Source: Sphaerotilus montanus
Lineage (GTDB): Bacteria > Pseudomonadota > Gammaproteobacteria > Burkholderiales > Burkholderiaceae_C
Reading direction: 5' to 3'
Assembly (NCBI RefSeq): GCF_013410775.1
Contig: NZ_JACCFH010000001.1
Span: 4,769,820-4,833,819 of the forward strand
Length of the DNA: 64,000 bases
Within the stretch, counting starts at the first letter, position 1, and each line of letters starts with the position of its first letter. Made by a program: the position numbers and the translations under genes. Below are positions 19,549-28,203 of the stretch, one piece after another. Under the pieces are notes generated by a model. That model was not told where the DNA came from and did not search any database. It was given only the letters and a program-made list of their open reading frames with translations.

Positions 19549-19939
19549 TGGTGTCGTCTGATTTATATTCGCTGGACGAAATTGTGCGGTCTAACGTAAT
19601 TTAGACCTCACGGCCCTGCTGTCTAACTTGGCTCGTGCCGCCTAACTCAGAGCGAAAATCACCCCCAAGTTGCTGTCGGCATTGAGCTTTTTCTCTGCTT
19701 TGCATGGTTTCACCCCCCTAAAAATCGACGCAAACCCTGCACTGCAGGGTTTCACTGTCACGCCGTCTTGGTAACGGGCACCAGCATACAGACTGCGCAT
19801 TTTTCGTCTATGGGAAGGTGGGTGCGGCGCGTAGGTGCCCGCGTGCGCGGGCATGACGGGGGTGGGGTTTCGTGTGAAAGGTCACACGTACTGGCCAGCA
19901 CCAGCGCAGAAAGGGGCGGTGTGCGCACCGCCCCGTGAA
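19549..19939. other. Non-coding spacer with palindrome and REP-like hairpin
   Basis: No supported gene lies in these 391 bases. The first part shares the low GC of the orphan gene. A perfect 21-bp palindrome sits at 19732-19752 (arms AAACCCTGCA around a single C). At 19831-19859 there is a hairpin with arms TGCCCGCG/CGCGGGCA, of the kind found in dispersed intergenic repeats of many proteobacteria. It probably marks where host sequence resumes before rlmD. Confidence 0.6.
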
Positions 19940-21397
19940 TCACTCAGCCGCGGCGACCACCACGTCAGCGCCCGCCTCGGCCGGCGCCGCGACTTCGGCC
20001 TCGACGACCACCGGTGCCACCGGCAGCGTCCACCCGTCGACCCGCTCGAACACCGCGATCGACTCCACATGCGCCGTGTGCGGGAACATGTTGACCACGC
20101 CCGCCGCGACGCAGCGATACCCGGCCTGGTGCACCAGCAGTCCTGCATCCCGCGCCAGCGTGGCCGGGCTGCAGCTCACGTAGACGATGCGCTGCGGCGG
20201 CGTGTAGCCATCGACAGGGTTCTGGCGCACCTCGGCCAGCGCCTTGACGAGCGCGAAGGCGCCCTCGCGCGGCGGATCGACCAGCCAGCGCGTGGCCGAG
20301 CCATACGCCGCCAGATCGGCCGCGCCCATCTCGAACAGGTTGCGCGCCTCGAAGCTGGTCTTGGCAGACAGCCCGTTGAGCGCGGCGTTCTCGCGCGAGC
20401 GCTGCACCAGCGTCTCGCTGCCCTCGATGCCGAGCACCTCGCGCGCCTGCGTGGCGATCGGCAGCGTGAAGTTGCCCAAGCCGCAGAACCAGTCGATCAC
20501 CCGCTCGTCCGCCTGGGCGTCCAGCAGCTTCAGCGCCCGCGCGACCAGCACGCGGTTGATCTGGTGGTTGACCTGCGTGAAGTCGGTCGGCTTGAAGGGC
20601 ATCGTCACGCCGAACTCGGGCAGCGTGTAGGCCAGCACCGGGCCGCCCGCGTCGAGCAGGTGGACCGTGTCCGGCCCCTTCGGCTGCAGCCACCACTGGA
20701 CGTTGTGCTCGGCGGCGAAGTCGCGCAGCTTCTGCACGTCGCCCGCGCTCAGCGGGTCCATGTGGCGCACCACCAGCGCGTTGACCAGCCCCTGCGGCGA
20801 TTCGCCCAGCGCCAGCTCCAGCTGCGGCAACCGGTCGCGGGCGTCCATCGACATGATCATGGTGCGCAGCGGCACCAGCATCGCGCTGATGTGCGGCGGC
20901 AGCACGGGGCACTCGGTCATGTCGGCCACATAGCGCGACTTGCGCTCGTGGAAGCCGATCAGCACGACGCCCTTCTTCACCACGTAGCGCACCGACAGGC
21001 GCGCCCGGTAGCGGTAGCCCCAGGTGGGGCCCTCGATCGGGCGCATCACGCGCTCGGGGCGGACCTTGGCGAGGTGCCAGAGGTTGTCTTCCAGCGTGCG
21101 CTGCTTGACGGCCACCTGCGCGGACGGGTGGAAATGCTGCATCTTGCAGCCGCCACAGGCCCCAGCGTGCAGACCGAAGTTGGGGCATCCCGGCGTGACC
21201 CGCTGCGCACTCTCGCGGCGGATCTCGACCAGTGCGGCCTGTTCCCAGTTGTTCTTGCGGCGGCCGGTCTGGACCCGCACCTTCTCGCCGGGCAGCGCGC
21301 CGTCGATGAAGACGACCTTGCCTTCGGCATTGCGGGCCACGCCCTGGGCGTCGAGGTCGAGCGCGTCGACCACCAGCCATTCATTGATGTCGGTCAT
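19940..21397 (-). CDS. rlmD: 23S rRNA (uracil(1939)-C(5))-methyltransferase RlmD
   Basis: RlmD methylates U1939 of 23S rRNA using SAM; a 4Fe-4S cluster supports folding or RNA binding. The 485-residue protein has a TRAM domain at the N-terminus (about residues 5-65), cysteines of the iron-sulfur motif in [15 protein letters not shown] and TECPVLPP, the SAM motif [14 protein letters not shown] and the catalytic cysteine in [15 protein letters not shown]. An Ala/Val/Glu-rich tail of about 25 residues is unusual. The ATG at 21397 is 17 bases after the nlpD stop, so it looks like the last gene of the surE-pcm-nlpD operon. Confidence 0.95.
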   Translation of the reverse strand: MTDINEWLVVDALDLDAQGVARNAEGKVVFIDGALPGEKVRVQTGRRKNNWEQAALVEIRRESAQRVTPGCPNFGLHAGACGGCKMQHFHPSAQVAVKQRTLEDNLWHLAKVRPERVMRPIEGPTWGYRYRARLSVRYVVKKGVVLIGFHERKSRYVADMTECPVLPPHISAMLVPLRTMIMSMDARDRLPQLELALGESPQGLVNALVVRHMDPLSAGDVQKLRDFAAEHNVQWWLQPKGPDTVHLLDAGGPVLAYTLPEFGVTMPFKPTDFTQVNHQINRVLVARALKLLDAQADERVIDWFCGLGNFTLPIATQAREVLGIEGSETLVQRSRENAALNGLSAKTSFEARNLFEMGAADLAAYGSATRWLVDPPREGAFALVKALAEVRQNPVDGYTPPQRIVYVSCSPATLARDAGLLVHQAGYRCVAAGVVNMFPHTAHVESIAVFERVDGWTLPVAPVVVEAEVAAPAEAGADVVVAAAE

Positions 21398-21414
21398 GGA
21401 ATCTCGGGAGCGTC

Positions 21415-22353
21415 TCAGCGGGCCGGCAGCACCTTGGTCGGATCGATCGGCTTGCCACGGCGGCGCACCTCGAAATGCAGCTTCACGCGGTCGGTGTCGC
21501 TCGATCCCATGTCGGCGATCTTCTGACCACGGCGCACGACCTGGTCCTCGCGCACCAGCAGCGCCTGGTTGTGGGCGTAGGCGGTCAGCAGCGTCTCGTT
21601 GTGCTTGATGATGACCAGATTGCCGTAGCCGCGCAGGCCGGAGCCGGCGTAGACCACCCGCCCGTCGGCAGCGGCATAGACCGGGTCGCCCAGCTTGCCG
21701 CCGATGGCCAAGCCCTTGCTGCGCGTGTCCTCGAACGAGGACACCACCGCGCCTTGCGCCGGCCACATCCAGTTGACGTTGTCATCCCCCTCGCGGACCG
21801 GCGCCGCAGCGGGTGCCGGCGCTGGCGTGGCAGAAGACGCGGCCACCGGTGCCGACGCGGGCGCCGTGCCAGCGGCTGAAGCGGCGGCGGTTGCCGCGGC
21901 AGCCACCGCCGACGTGGTCGGCGAGACAGGCGGCAGCGGTGCGGGCTTGGCGTCGATCGGGCGGGTCTCGATGCGCGGCATCACCACGGGGCGGGTCGCG
22001 ACCTGCGTCGGATCCTGGCCAGGCGGCACCACACGCAGCACCTGCCCGACTTCGATCAGGTCCGGGTTGTCGAGCTGGTTCCAGCGCTGGATGTCGCGCC
22101 AGTTCTGGCCGGACTCCAGACCGACACGGATCAGCGTGTCGCCAGGCTTGACCGTGTAGTAGCCGGGTTTGCCAGCGTTCTCGGCGCCGGGCAGCACGCG
22201 CTCGGTCTCCGTGGTCACCGGGCGGTTGCTGCCTCCGCGGTGGTCCACCGGCGCCGGAGGACGCAGATGGGATGCACAGCCGACCAGCGTGAGCGCCAGC
22301 ACGGAACCGAGAAGCAGCCTGAGGCCGGATGCCTTGATGGGAGGAGTCGTCAT
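21415..22353 (-). CDS. nlpD: NlpD-like lipoprotein, LysM and degenerate LytM/M23 domains
   Basis: This outer-membrane-anchored activator of cell-division amidases has 312 residues. A signal peptide ends in the lipobox LVGC, then a LysM peptidoglycan-binding domain ([20 protein letters not shown]), a long Ala/Pro linker, and a C-terminal M23 fold. The metal-binding residues are degenerate: the segment corresponding to the first H-x3-D reads [13 protein letters not shown], and the usual HxH reads KLHFEVR. This fits a non-catalytic NlpD/EnvC-type activator. It lies 59 bases after pcm and 17 before rlmD on the same strand. In many relatives rpoS follows nlpD, but not here. Confidence 0.9.
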   Translation of the reverse strand: MTTPPIKASGLRLLLGSVLALTLVGCASHLRPPAPVDHRGGSNRPVTTETERVLPGAENAGKPGYYTVKPGDTLIRVGLESGQNWRDIQRWNQLDNPDLIEVGQVLRVVPPGQDPTQVATRPVVMPRIETRPIDAKPAPLPPVSPTTSAVAAAATAAASAAGTAPASAPVAASSATPAPAPAAAPVREGDDNVNWMWPAQGAVVSSFEDTRSKGLAIGGKLGDPVYAAADGRVVYAGSGLRGYGNLVIIKHNETLLTAYAHNQALLVREDQVVRRGQKIADMGSSDTDRVKLHFEVRRRGKPIDPTKVLPAR

Positions 22354-22412
22354 GGAGTGTCGTGGAGGGCCCGCAGCCTCAAAGAGTGTCGGACGGGGCG
22401 GTGAGCGTCACC

Positions 22413-23264
22413 TCAGGAGTGTCCGAAATCGCTAGTACCGGATTCTAAAGGGACGAACCGCACCGCCTCGTGGATGCGTTGCACGATGCTGCCGTCGCCG
22501 AGCTTGTCGACCACCATCAGCACCTGGGATCGGAGCGCCGGATCGTGCACCGGTGCGACCAGCCGTCCGCCGCGCGCCAGCTGGTCCAGCCAGGCGGCGG
22601 GCAGGTCGTGACCGCCGGCCGCCGCGATGATACCGTCATAGGGAGCCGCCGGGCCGTGGCCGAGCCGGCCGTCGCCATAGACGAGCTCGATCCCCGGCAA
22701 CTGCAGCGGCGCCAGCTGGCGCAGGGCACGGTCATGCAGGCCGCGCAGGCGCTCGATCGTCACGACACGGCCCGCCACGTGGGCCAGCACCGCAGCCTGG
22801 TAGCCGCACCCCGTGCCGATCTCCAGCACCCGCGCCAGATCGGCACCGCCCGGCCGGTGGCGCAGCAGCTCGATCATGCGCGCCACCACCGAGGGCTTGG
22901 AGATGGTCTGCCCGAGCCCGATGGGCAGGCTGGTGTCCTCGTAGGCCTGCGCCACCAGCGCACTGTCCACGAACAGATGGCGGGGCACCACGTTCATGGC
23001 CGCCAGCACCCGCTCGTCCTGGCAGCCGGCCTGGCGCAGGCGCAGCACCATGTTCTGGCGGAACGCCTGCAGGTCGCTCTGCGGGACCGGGGCCGCGCGC
23101 TGCCGGTTGGCTTCGCGCAGGGCATCGGACAGGGGGCGCTGCGGACGCAGTGTCTGTGCGTCGGCGGTCGTCATCGTGCGCTCGCCGGGCGCGCTGGCGG
23201 GCAGTCCGATGCGGTCCAGGCTGAGCGGCCACCGCCGGGGTTTGCGCGCAGCCGGATCGGACAT
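22413..23264 (-). CDS. pcm: Protein-L-isoaspartate O-methyltransferase
   Basis: This enzyme repairs isoaspartyl damage in proteins with SAM. The SAM-binding motif VLEIGTGCGYQAAVLA and the family motif LPIGLGQTISKPSVVARMIELL are clear, as is the C-terminal GGRLVAPV. The open frame from 23264 gives 283 residues, about 70 more than a minimal enzyme; an ATG at 23174 (MTTADAQ) is a possible start. It is placed 18 bases after surE and upstream of nlpD, the classic stationary-phase repair operon order. Confidence 0.93.
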   Translation of the reverse strand: MSDPAARKPRRWPLSLDRIGLPASAPGERTMTTADAQTLRPQRPLSDALREANRQRAAPVPQSDLQAFRQNMVLRLRQAGCQDERVLAAMNVVPRHLFVDSALVAQAYEDTSLPIGLGQTISKPSVVARMIELLRHRPGGADLARVLEIGTGCGYQAAVLAHVAGRVVTIERLRGLHDRALRQLAPLQLPGIELVYGDGRLGHGPAAPYDGIIAAAGGHDLPAAWLDQLARGGRLVAPVHDPALRSQVLMVVDKLGDGSIVQRIHEAVRFVPLESGTSDFGHS

Positions 23265-23282
23265 GGCGACGCGCGGCCTGCT

Positions 23283-24041
23283 TCAGCCACCGGCAGCGGG
23301 CGCGACCCAGCGCGCCCACTGCGGCGAGGCCGCATGGTCGGTCAGGTCGATCTGCAGCGGAGTGATCGAGATCCGGCCGTTCGCCGTGGCATGGAAATCG
23401 GTGCCCTCCCCCGCTTCGCGCACATCCCCCTGTGCACCGATCCAGTAGATCGGGTCGCCGCGCGGGCTGAACTGGCGCACGACCGGCTCGCTGGCGTGGC
23501 GCCGGCCGAGCCGGGTGACCTGCATGGGCAGCGTCGCGGCATCGACCCGGTTGGGAATGTTCACGTTCAGCAACCAGGGCGACGATGCCGGCGGGCGCTG
23601 GATCACGTCGGCCAGCAGGCGGCGCACGACCGCGACCGCCGCATCCAGGTGCGCCCAGCCATGGTCCACCAGCGAAAACGCGATGGCGGGCACGCCGAAC
23701 AGATACCCTTCGGTGGCCGCCGCCACGGTGCCGGAATAGAGCGTGTCATCGCCCAGATTCGCACCGTTGTTGATGCCCGAAACGATCAGATCGGGACGGT
23801 GACCGAGCAGGCCGGTGAGGGCCACGTGGACGCAGTCGGACGGCGTGCCGTTGACGACCTGTACCCCGTTGGACGCCTTCCACGCCGACAGCGGCCGGTG
23901 CAGCGACAGCGCGTTGGAGGTTCCGCTGGCGTTCTGCTCGGGGGCGACGATGTCGACCTCGGCAAATTCGCGACACACCTGCGCCAGGGCCAGCAGGCCC
24001 GGGGCGAGGTACCCATCATCATTGGCTACGAGAATGCGCAT
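23283..24041 (-). CDS. surE: 5'/3'-nucleotidase SurE
   Basis: SurE is a metal-dependent phosphatase acting on nucleoside monophosphates. The N-terminus [16 protein letters not shown] carries the two metal-binding aspartates, and [21 protein letters not shown] carries the catalytic asparagine and serine region. The ATG at 24041 gives 252 residues, the normal size; an in-frame upstream ATG at 24077 adds 12 residues without family similarity. It is the first gene of the surE-pcm-nlpD-rlmD operon and is divergent from an orphan response regulator. Confidence 0.95.
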   Translation of the reverse strand: MRILVANDDGYLAPGLLALAQVCREFAEVDIVAPEQNASGTSNALSLHRPLSAWKASNGVQVVNGTPSDCVHVALTGLLGHRPDLIVSGINNGANLGDDTLYSGTVAAATEGYLFGVPAIAFSLVDHGWAHLDAAVAVVRRLLADVIQRPPASSPWLLNVNIPNRVDAATLPMQVTRLGRRHASEPVVRQFSPRGDPIYWIGAQGDVREAGEGTDFHATANGRISITPLQIDLTDHAASPQWARWVAPAAGG

Positions 24042-24144
24042 GCGGCCGATTGTAGGCAGTGCACCCTTCACCCGCATGTCGGCCGACCACCTTCTTTCGC
24101 GGCGTGCAGCCCTGCACCCGAGGGGCAGGACCGGGCGGCACAGC

Positions 24145-24157
24145 CCTGATAATCAGG
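24145..24157 (+). promoter_or_regulatory. 13-bp palindrome overlapping a -10-like box upstream of the response regulator
   Basis: The sequence CCTGATAATCAGG is a perfect dyad and contains GATAAT, a good -10 hexamer, 37 bases before the response-regulator ATG. It may be a promoter with an overlapping operator. Confidence 0.35.
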
Positions 24158-24193
24158 CCCCGAGCTTTCCTGCCCAAGTCGAGGATTCCATTC

Positions 24194-24835
24194 ATGTCCA
24201 TCCGCGTGCTGATCGTTGAAGACAACGCCGTCGCCCGCAGTTTCCTGACCCGTGTGGTCCGGGAAAGTTTCAGCGACGAGATCCGCTTCAGCGAGGCCTC
24301 CGACCTGGACTCGGCACGCCAGTGGCTCGGCATCGGCCCCGGAGAGCAGGCCCACGCACCGGCCGACGGCTTCCGCCTCATCCTGTGCGACCTGGAGCAA
24401 CCGGACAAGGCCGGACTGGAATTGCTGGCGCAACTGGCGGACTACCCCGCCATCAAGATCGCCACCACGCTGCACTCCGACGACGAGCACCTGTTTCCCG
24501 CCCTGCTCTGCGGCGCGAACGGCTATCTGCTCAAGGAGGATCGCTTCGAGGTGCTGGTCGAGGAACTGCAGCGCATCGTGCGTGGCCAGCCGCCCCTGTC
24601 GCCCGCCATGGCGCGGCGCATGCTCGGACAGTTCCGGCCGCACGACAGCCTGAGCACGCAGGAAAACGAAGTCCTGACCTATCTGAGCAAGGGGTTCACC
24701 ATCAAGGAAATCGCGCGACTGATGGGCATCAAGTGGCAGGCGGTCAATGACCACGTCCGCATGGTCTACCGCAAGCTCGCCCTGGCCAGTTCACCCGAAG
24801 AAGGGCTGCAGGTCGGCCGCCAGACCGACGTCTGA
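24194..24835 (+). CDS. NarL/LuxR-family response regulator, orphan
   Basis: This is a 213-residue two-domain regulator. The receiver domain has the acidic pair in VLIVEDNAV, the phospho-acceptor aspartate in LILCDLEQPDKAG, and the late lysine in GYLLKEDRF. The C-terminal LuxR/GerE helix-turn-helix reads LSTQENEVLTYLSKGFTIKEIARLMGI and continues through a recognition helix. The ATG at 24194 is chosen because it starts the first receiver strand (MSIRVLIVEDN). No kinase gene is adjacent. It is divergent from surE and closed by a strong terminator. Confidence 0.9.
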   Translation: MSIRVLIVEDNAVARSFLTRVVRESFSDEIRFSEASDLDSARQWLGIGPGEQAHAPADGFRLILCDLEQPDKAGLELLAQLADYPAIKIATTLHSDDEHLFPALLCGANGYLLKEDRFEVLVEELQRIVRGQPPLSPAMARRMLGQFRPHDSLSTQENEVLTYLSKGFTIKEIARLMGIKWQAVNDHVRMVYRKLALASSPEEGLQVGRQTDV

Positions 24836-24873
24836 ACCACCGGGCCGGATCGGCCAGTCAGAGTCAGAACAAG

Positions 24874-24907
24874 AAAAAAGCCGGACTGTTGCCAGTCCGG
24901 CTTTTTT
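24874..24907. terminator. Bidirectional rho-independent terminator
   Basis: A 14-bp stem (AAAAAAGCCGGACT / AGTCCGGCTTTTTT) with a 6-base loop. The A-run and T-run let it work for the response regulator from the left and for tRNA-His from the right. Confidence 0.9.
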
Positions 24908-24919
24908 GTCTGCGTTGGG

Positions 24920-24996
24920 TGGGGTGGCTAATGGGACTCGAACCCACGACAACCAGAATCACAATCTGGGACTCTACCAACTGAGCTATAGCCACC
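24920..24996 (-). tRNA. tRNA-His (GTG anticodon)
   Basis: The minus strand folds into a full cloverleaf: acceptor GTGGCTA/TAGCCAC, D-arm with AGCTCAGTTGGTAGAG, anticodon loop in CAGATTGTGATTCTG (anticodon GTG), and T-arm GTGGGTTCGAGTCCCAT. The extra 5' G facing C73, specific to tRNA-His, is encoded, as is the 3' CCA. Confidence 0.97.
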
Positions 24997-25075
24997 GCAG
25001 AGAGATAAATTATAGGCCGAAACCTCTTCGAAATGCCAGCATTTCGGCGAATTTATTTTTACTGGCCCGCCACCA

Positions 25076-27013
25076 TCACTTGGCGGGGACGGCGGACGCC
25101 GCCGGCTCCTCGGCCGAGGAGCGCTTGGCGCTGTCCAGGACCACCGCCTTGTAGCGCTTGCGCAGCGCGGCGTAGTAGGCCTCGCTCTCGGCCTGCGACC
25201 ACAGCTGGGTGTACTGCTCGCGCGCCTTGTCGAGCGAGCCGGTGTCGGCCAGGTCGGCCGGCAGCACCTTCTCGATCACGGCCACGGCATAGCCCTCGTC
25301 CCCGAGGTCGACACCCACCCAGGCCGGCAGCGCGTCGGCCTTGGCCTTGAGCACGGCCTCGACCACCGCACGCGGCAGGTCCTGCGTCTTGACCCGCGAC
25401 AGCGTGACCGCCGCCGGGAGCGTGCCCGCCGCAGCGGGCTGCGTCTTCCACTGCGCCAGCCTGGCGGCCCCTTCGTCACGCGCGGCCTTGGCCGCCTTGG
25501 CCTGCAGCACGGCCGCCTTGACCTGCTCGCGCACCTCGGCGAGCGCCTGCTTGCGCGCTGGCAGGTGTTCGGTGATGCGCAGCGACATCAGCTGGTTCGG
25601 GCCGATCTCGACCGCCAGCGCTTTGCGCTTGTTGCGCAGGTTGTCCGTCAGGAAGGCCGCTTCGACCACCTTCGGATTGGCCAGCACGCTGCCCGCCTCG
25701 GACTTGAAGGCGCGCGTGAAGCGCTCGGCGCGCTGCACCGTCAGCTTGAGCTTGTCGGCCACCGGCTGCAGGGTGTCTTCCTGCTCGACGAGGTTCGAGA
25801 ACTGCTCGGCGACTTCCGCGTAGCGCTTCTGCGCCAGCGACTTGCGCACCTCGGCCTCGATCTCGGACTTCACCGACTCGAAGCTGCGCTTGTCCCCGCC
25901 ACGCAGGTCTTCGAGCTGGAGGATGTGGAATCCGAAATCGCTCTCCACCACGCCGCTGATCTCGCCCTTCTTCAGCGCGAACGCCACGTCCTCGAAGGCC
26001 TTGACCATCGCGCCACGGCCGAACCAGTCCAGATCGCCGCCCTGCTTGGCGGAGCCCGGATCTTCGGAACTGGCACGCGCGATGTCGGCGAAGCCGGCCG
26101 GGTTCTTGCGCACGTCGGCCAGCAGGGCCTCGGCGCGGGCCTTCGCCTTGGCCTTCGCGTCGGCGGAGGCGCCCGCTTCGGCCTTGATCAGGATGTGGCG
26201 GGCGCGGCGCTCCTGCGGCTGTTCGTAGCGGGTGGCGTTCTCGGTGTAGTACTTGCGCAGGTCGTCTTCCGGCACGCTGATGCCGCGGGCCACCGTCGGC
26301 AGGTCGAGCACCAGGTACTCGAAGCTGACCGACTCCGGTGACAGCAGGCGGGCGGCGTGCGCCGGGTCGTCGTGATAGGCCTGCAGATCGGCGTCGCTGG
26401 CCTGCACCTTGGCCAGGTAGTCCTTGGCCGCGAAGGTCTGCACGCGCACGTCGCGGCGCTGGTAGAACGCGTCCACGGCCGCGCGGGCCACGGCATTCGG
26501 CGCCAGCGCCGTGCCAGCCACGCCCGCCAGAACCTGGTTGAGCGCCATGTCCTGGCTCAGGCGAGCGGCGAACTGCTGCGAGTTCATGCCCTGCGCGGCC
26601 AGCAGTTCCTTGCGGACCGTGCCGTCGGCATTGCGGAAGTTCGCGAACTGCGGATCGGTCTCGAACAGGCGCTTCAGGCGCTCGTCGGTCGGCACCAGGT
26701 GCAGGTCCCGCGAAGCGGCAAACAGCACACGCTGGCGGATCAGGTCGTCCAGCACGCGCTGGCGCACCTCGGGCGTGTCCAGCAGCTTGACGTCGACGTT
26801 GGGCATCTGCGTGCGCAGGCGCTCGATCTGGTTGCGGTGGGCCTGGTCCCACTCGCCACGGGTGATGGCCTGGCCATCCACCTTGGCGACCTCGTCCTTG
26901 CCTTCGGAGAACTTGTCATACCCCTGGATGCCGAACACCACGAAGGACGGCACGATCAGCAGCAGGAGCAGGAACTGCAGGACGCGGGTATGGCGACGGA
27001 AAAAATCGAACAT
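25076..27013 (-). CDS. ppiD: Periplasmic folding chaperone PpiD (SurA N-terminal and parvulin domains)
   Basis: PpiD is an inner-membrane-anchored periplasmic chaperone near the Sec translocon. The 645-residue protein begins MFDFFRRHTRVLQFLLLLLI with one membrane anchor, then a SurA-like helical chaperone region and a parvulin domain around residues 265-365 (RRARHILIKAEAG, GGDLDWFGRGAMVKAFEDVA, DFGFHILQLED), followed by a long helical C-terminal part ending in Ala/Pro-rich sequence. It is located after hup and tRNA-Val on the same strand, the usual betaproteobacterial order. The frame is intact and of normal length. Confidence 0.94.
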   Translation of the reverse strand: MFDFFRRHTRVLQFLLLLLIVPSFVVFGIQGYDKFSEGKDEVAKVDGQAITRGEWDQAHRNQIERLRTQMPNVDVKLLDTPEVRQRVLDDLIRQRVLFAASRDLHLVPTDERLKRLFETDPQFANFRNADGTVRKELLAAQGMNSQQFAARLSQDMALNQVLAGVAGTALAPNAVARAAVDAFYQRRDVRVQTFAAKDYLAKVQASDADLQAYHDDPAHAARLLSPESVSFEYLVLDLPTVARGISVPEDDLRKYYTENATRYEQPQERRARHILIKAEAGASADAKAKAKARAEALLADVRKNPAGFADIARASSEDPGSAKQGGDLDWFGRGAMVKAFEDVAFALKKGEISGVVESDFGFHILQLEDLRGGDKRSFESVKSEIEAEVRKSLAQKRYAEVAEQFSNLVEQEDTLQPVADKLKLTVQRAERFTRAFKSEAGSVLANPKVVEAAFLTDNLRNKRKALAVEIGPNQLMSLRITEHLPARKQALAEVREQVKAAVLQAKAAKAARDEGAARLAQWKTQPAAAGTLPAAVTLSRVKTQDLPRAVVEAVLKAKADALPAWVGVDLGDEGYAVAVIEKVLPADLADTGSLDKAREQYTQLWSQAESEAYYAALRKRYKAVVLDSAKRSSAEEPAASAVPAK

Positions 27014-27058
27014 CTGAGCTTCCTAGGGAGCACTGCAAGCAGCAGCGCCAGACACGAC

Positions 27059-27082
27059 AAAGGCGAACCGGGGTTCGCCTTT
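27059..27082 (-). terminator. Hairpin between tRNA-Val and ppiD
   Basis: An 11-bp perfect stem (AAAGGCGAACC / GGTTCGCCTTT) with a 2-base centre lies 53 bases 3' of tRNA-Val on the minus strand. The T-run is short, so it may be a weak terminator or an RNA-processing hairpin. Confidence 0.55.
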
Positions 27083-27134
27083 GAAGAGAAATGACCGCAA
27101 CGCATCACGGCGGACCACATGACAGAAACCCGTG

Positions 27135-27210
27135 TGGTGGGTGCTGAGGGGCTCGAACCCCCGACCTACGCCTTGTAAGGGCGCCGCTCTACCAGCTGAG
27201 CTAAGCACCC
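27135..27210 (-). tRNA. tRNA-Val (TAC anticodon)
   Basis: The minus strand gives a cloverleaf with acceptor GGGTGCT/AGCACCC, D-arm AGCTCAGCTGGTAGAG, anticodon loop CTTACAA (anticodon TAC), T-arm GGGGGTTCGAGCCCCTC and an encoded CCA end. It sits between hup and ppiD. Confidence 0.97.
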
Positions 27211-27243
27211 GGGTACTGTCCGTCCGGCGAGTCCGCAACTGTA

Positions 27244-27516
27244 TCAGCTCAGCGCGTCGAGCAACACCTTGCCCGGCCGAAACCGGGGAATGCGCGCCGC
27301 GCGGATGTGGACCGGCGCCCCGGTGCGCGGGTTGCGGCCCTCGCGGGCGGCGCGGCTGGACACCACGAAGGTGCCGAATCCGACCAGCGCCACCGGCTCG
27401 CCCTTTTTCAGCGACTGCGACACGCCGGCGATCATGGCGTCGACCGCACGGGCCGCCGCCGCCTTGGAGATGTCGGCCTGCAGCGCGATGTGCGCGATGA
27501 GTTCGGTCTTGTTCAC
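27244..27516 (-). CDS. hup: HU-family DNA-binding protein
   Basis: This is a 90-residue histone-like nucleoid protein. The GTG at 27516 begins [20 protein letters not shown], the standard HU N-terminus, and the DNA-binding arm [22 protein letters not shown] has the usual proline. It bends DNA and compacts the chromosome. It precedes tRNA-Val and ppiD, matching hupB placement in other betaproteobacteria. An ATG upstream at 27573 would add 19 residues lacking family similarity. Confidence 0.94.
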   Translation of the reverse strand: MNKTELIAHIALQADISKAAAARAVDAMIAGVSQSLKKGEPVALVGFGTFVVSSRAAREGRNPRTGAPVHIRAARIPRFRPGKVLLDALS

Positions 27517-27579
27517 GCGAAACCCCTGATGCCTGTTTGGAAGGATGCGGATTCTAGAAGAGGCGCCCCGCACCGAGTT

Positions 27580-28146
27580 TCAGCGCGCCTTGGCACGGAT
27601 CTCGGGCAGCGCTTTCTGGAGGTAGTACACCATCGACCAGATGGTCAGCACCGCGGCGATCACGATCAGCACCGTGCCGCACAGCCGCGTCGACACCACG
27701 CCGAACAGGCGGCCGTCATAGAGCAGGAAGGGAATCGCCACCATCTGCGCCGTCGTCTTGAGCTTGCCGATCATGTGGACCGCCACGCTGCGCGAGGCAC
27801 CGATCTGCGCCATCCACTCGCGCAGCGCCGAGATCGCGATTTCGCGGCCGATGATGACCAGCGCCACCAGGGCGCTCACCCGGTCGAGCTGCAGCAGGAT
27901 GAGCAGCGCCGCGCACACCAGGAACTTGTCCGCCACCGGATCGAGGAAGGCGCCGAAGGACGAGGTCTGGTTCAGCCTGCGCGCCAGCCAGCCGTCGAGC
28001 CAGTCGGTCAGCGCCACCACGACGAAGAGCACGGTCGCCATCAGATTGCGCGTCGGCATGTCGACCGGCAACTCGTAGATGCCCACGATGAGCGGAATGG
28101 CGACGATGCGCGCCCAGGTGAGCAGCGTGGGAAGGGTCCAGAACAT
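27580..28146 (-). CDS. pgsA: CDP-diacylglycerol--glycerol-3-phosphate 3-phosphatidyltransferase
   Basis: This inner-membrane enzyme makes phosphatidylglycerophosphate, the committed step to phosphatidylglycerol and cardiolipin. The CDP-alcohol phosphotransferase motif is complete in TDWLDGWLARRLNQTSSFGA followed by FLDPVADK, giving the D-G-x2-A-R-x8-G-x3-D-x3-D pattern. The start at the ATG at 28146 (MFWTLPTLLTWARI) gives 188 residues with four or five membrane segments. It lies 57 bases after uvrC on the same strand. Confidence 0.94.
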   Translation of the reverse strand: MFWTLPTLLTWARIVAIPLIVGIYELPVDMPTRNLMATVLFVVVALTDWLDGWLARRLNQTSSFGAFLDPVADKFLVCAALLILLQLDRVSALVALVIIGREIAISALREWMAQIGASRSVAVHMIGKLKTTAQMVAIPFLLYDGRLFGVVSTRLCGTVLIVIAAVLTIWSMVYYLQKALPEIRAKAR

Positions 28147-28203
28147 GCACGCATTGTGCATGGTGTAACGATTCGCCGCGTTTTCAGCCTCTGGACGCGC
28201 CCC

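Noticed and set aside
19642..19854. 70-codon minus-strand frame
   Set aside because: It lies over the palindrome and REP-like hairpin and has no ribosome-binding site or similarity.
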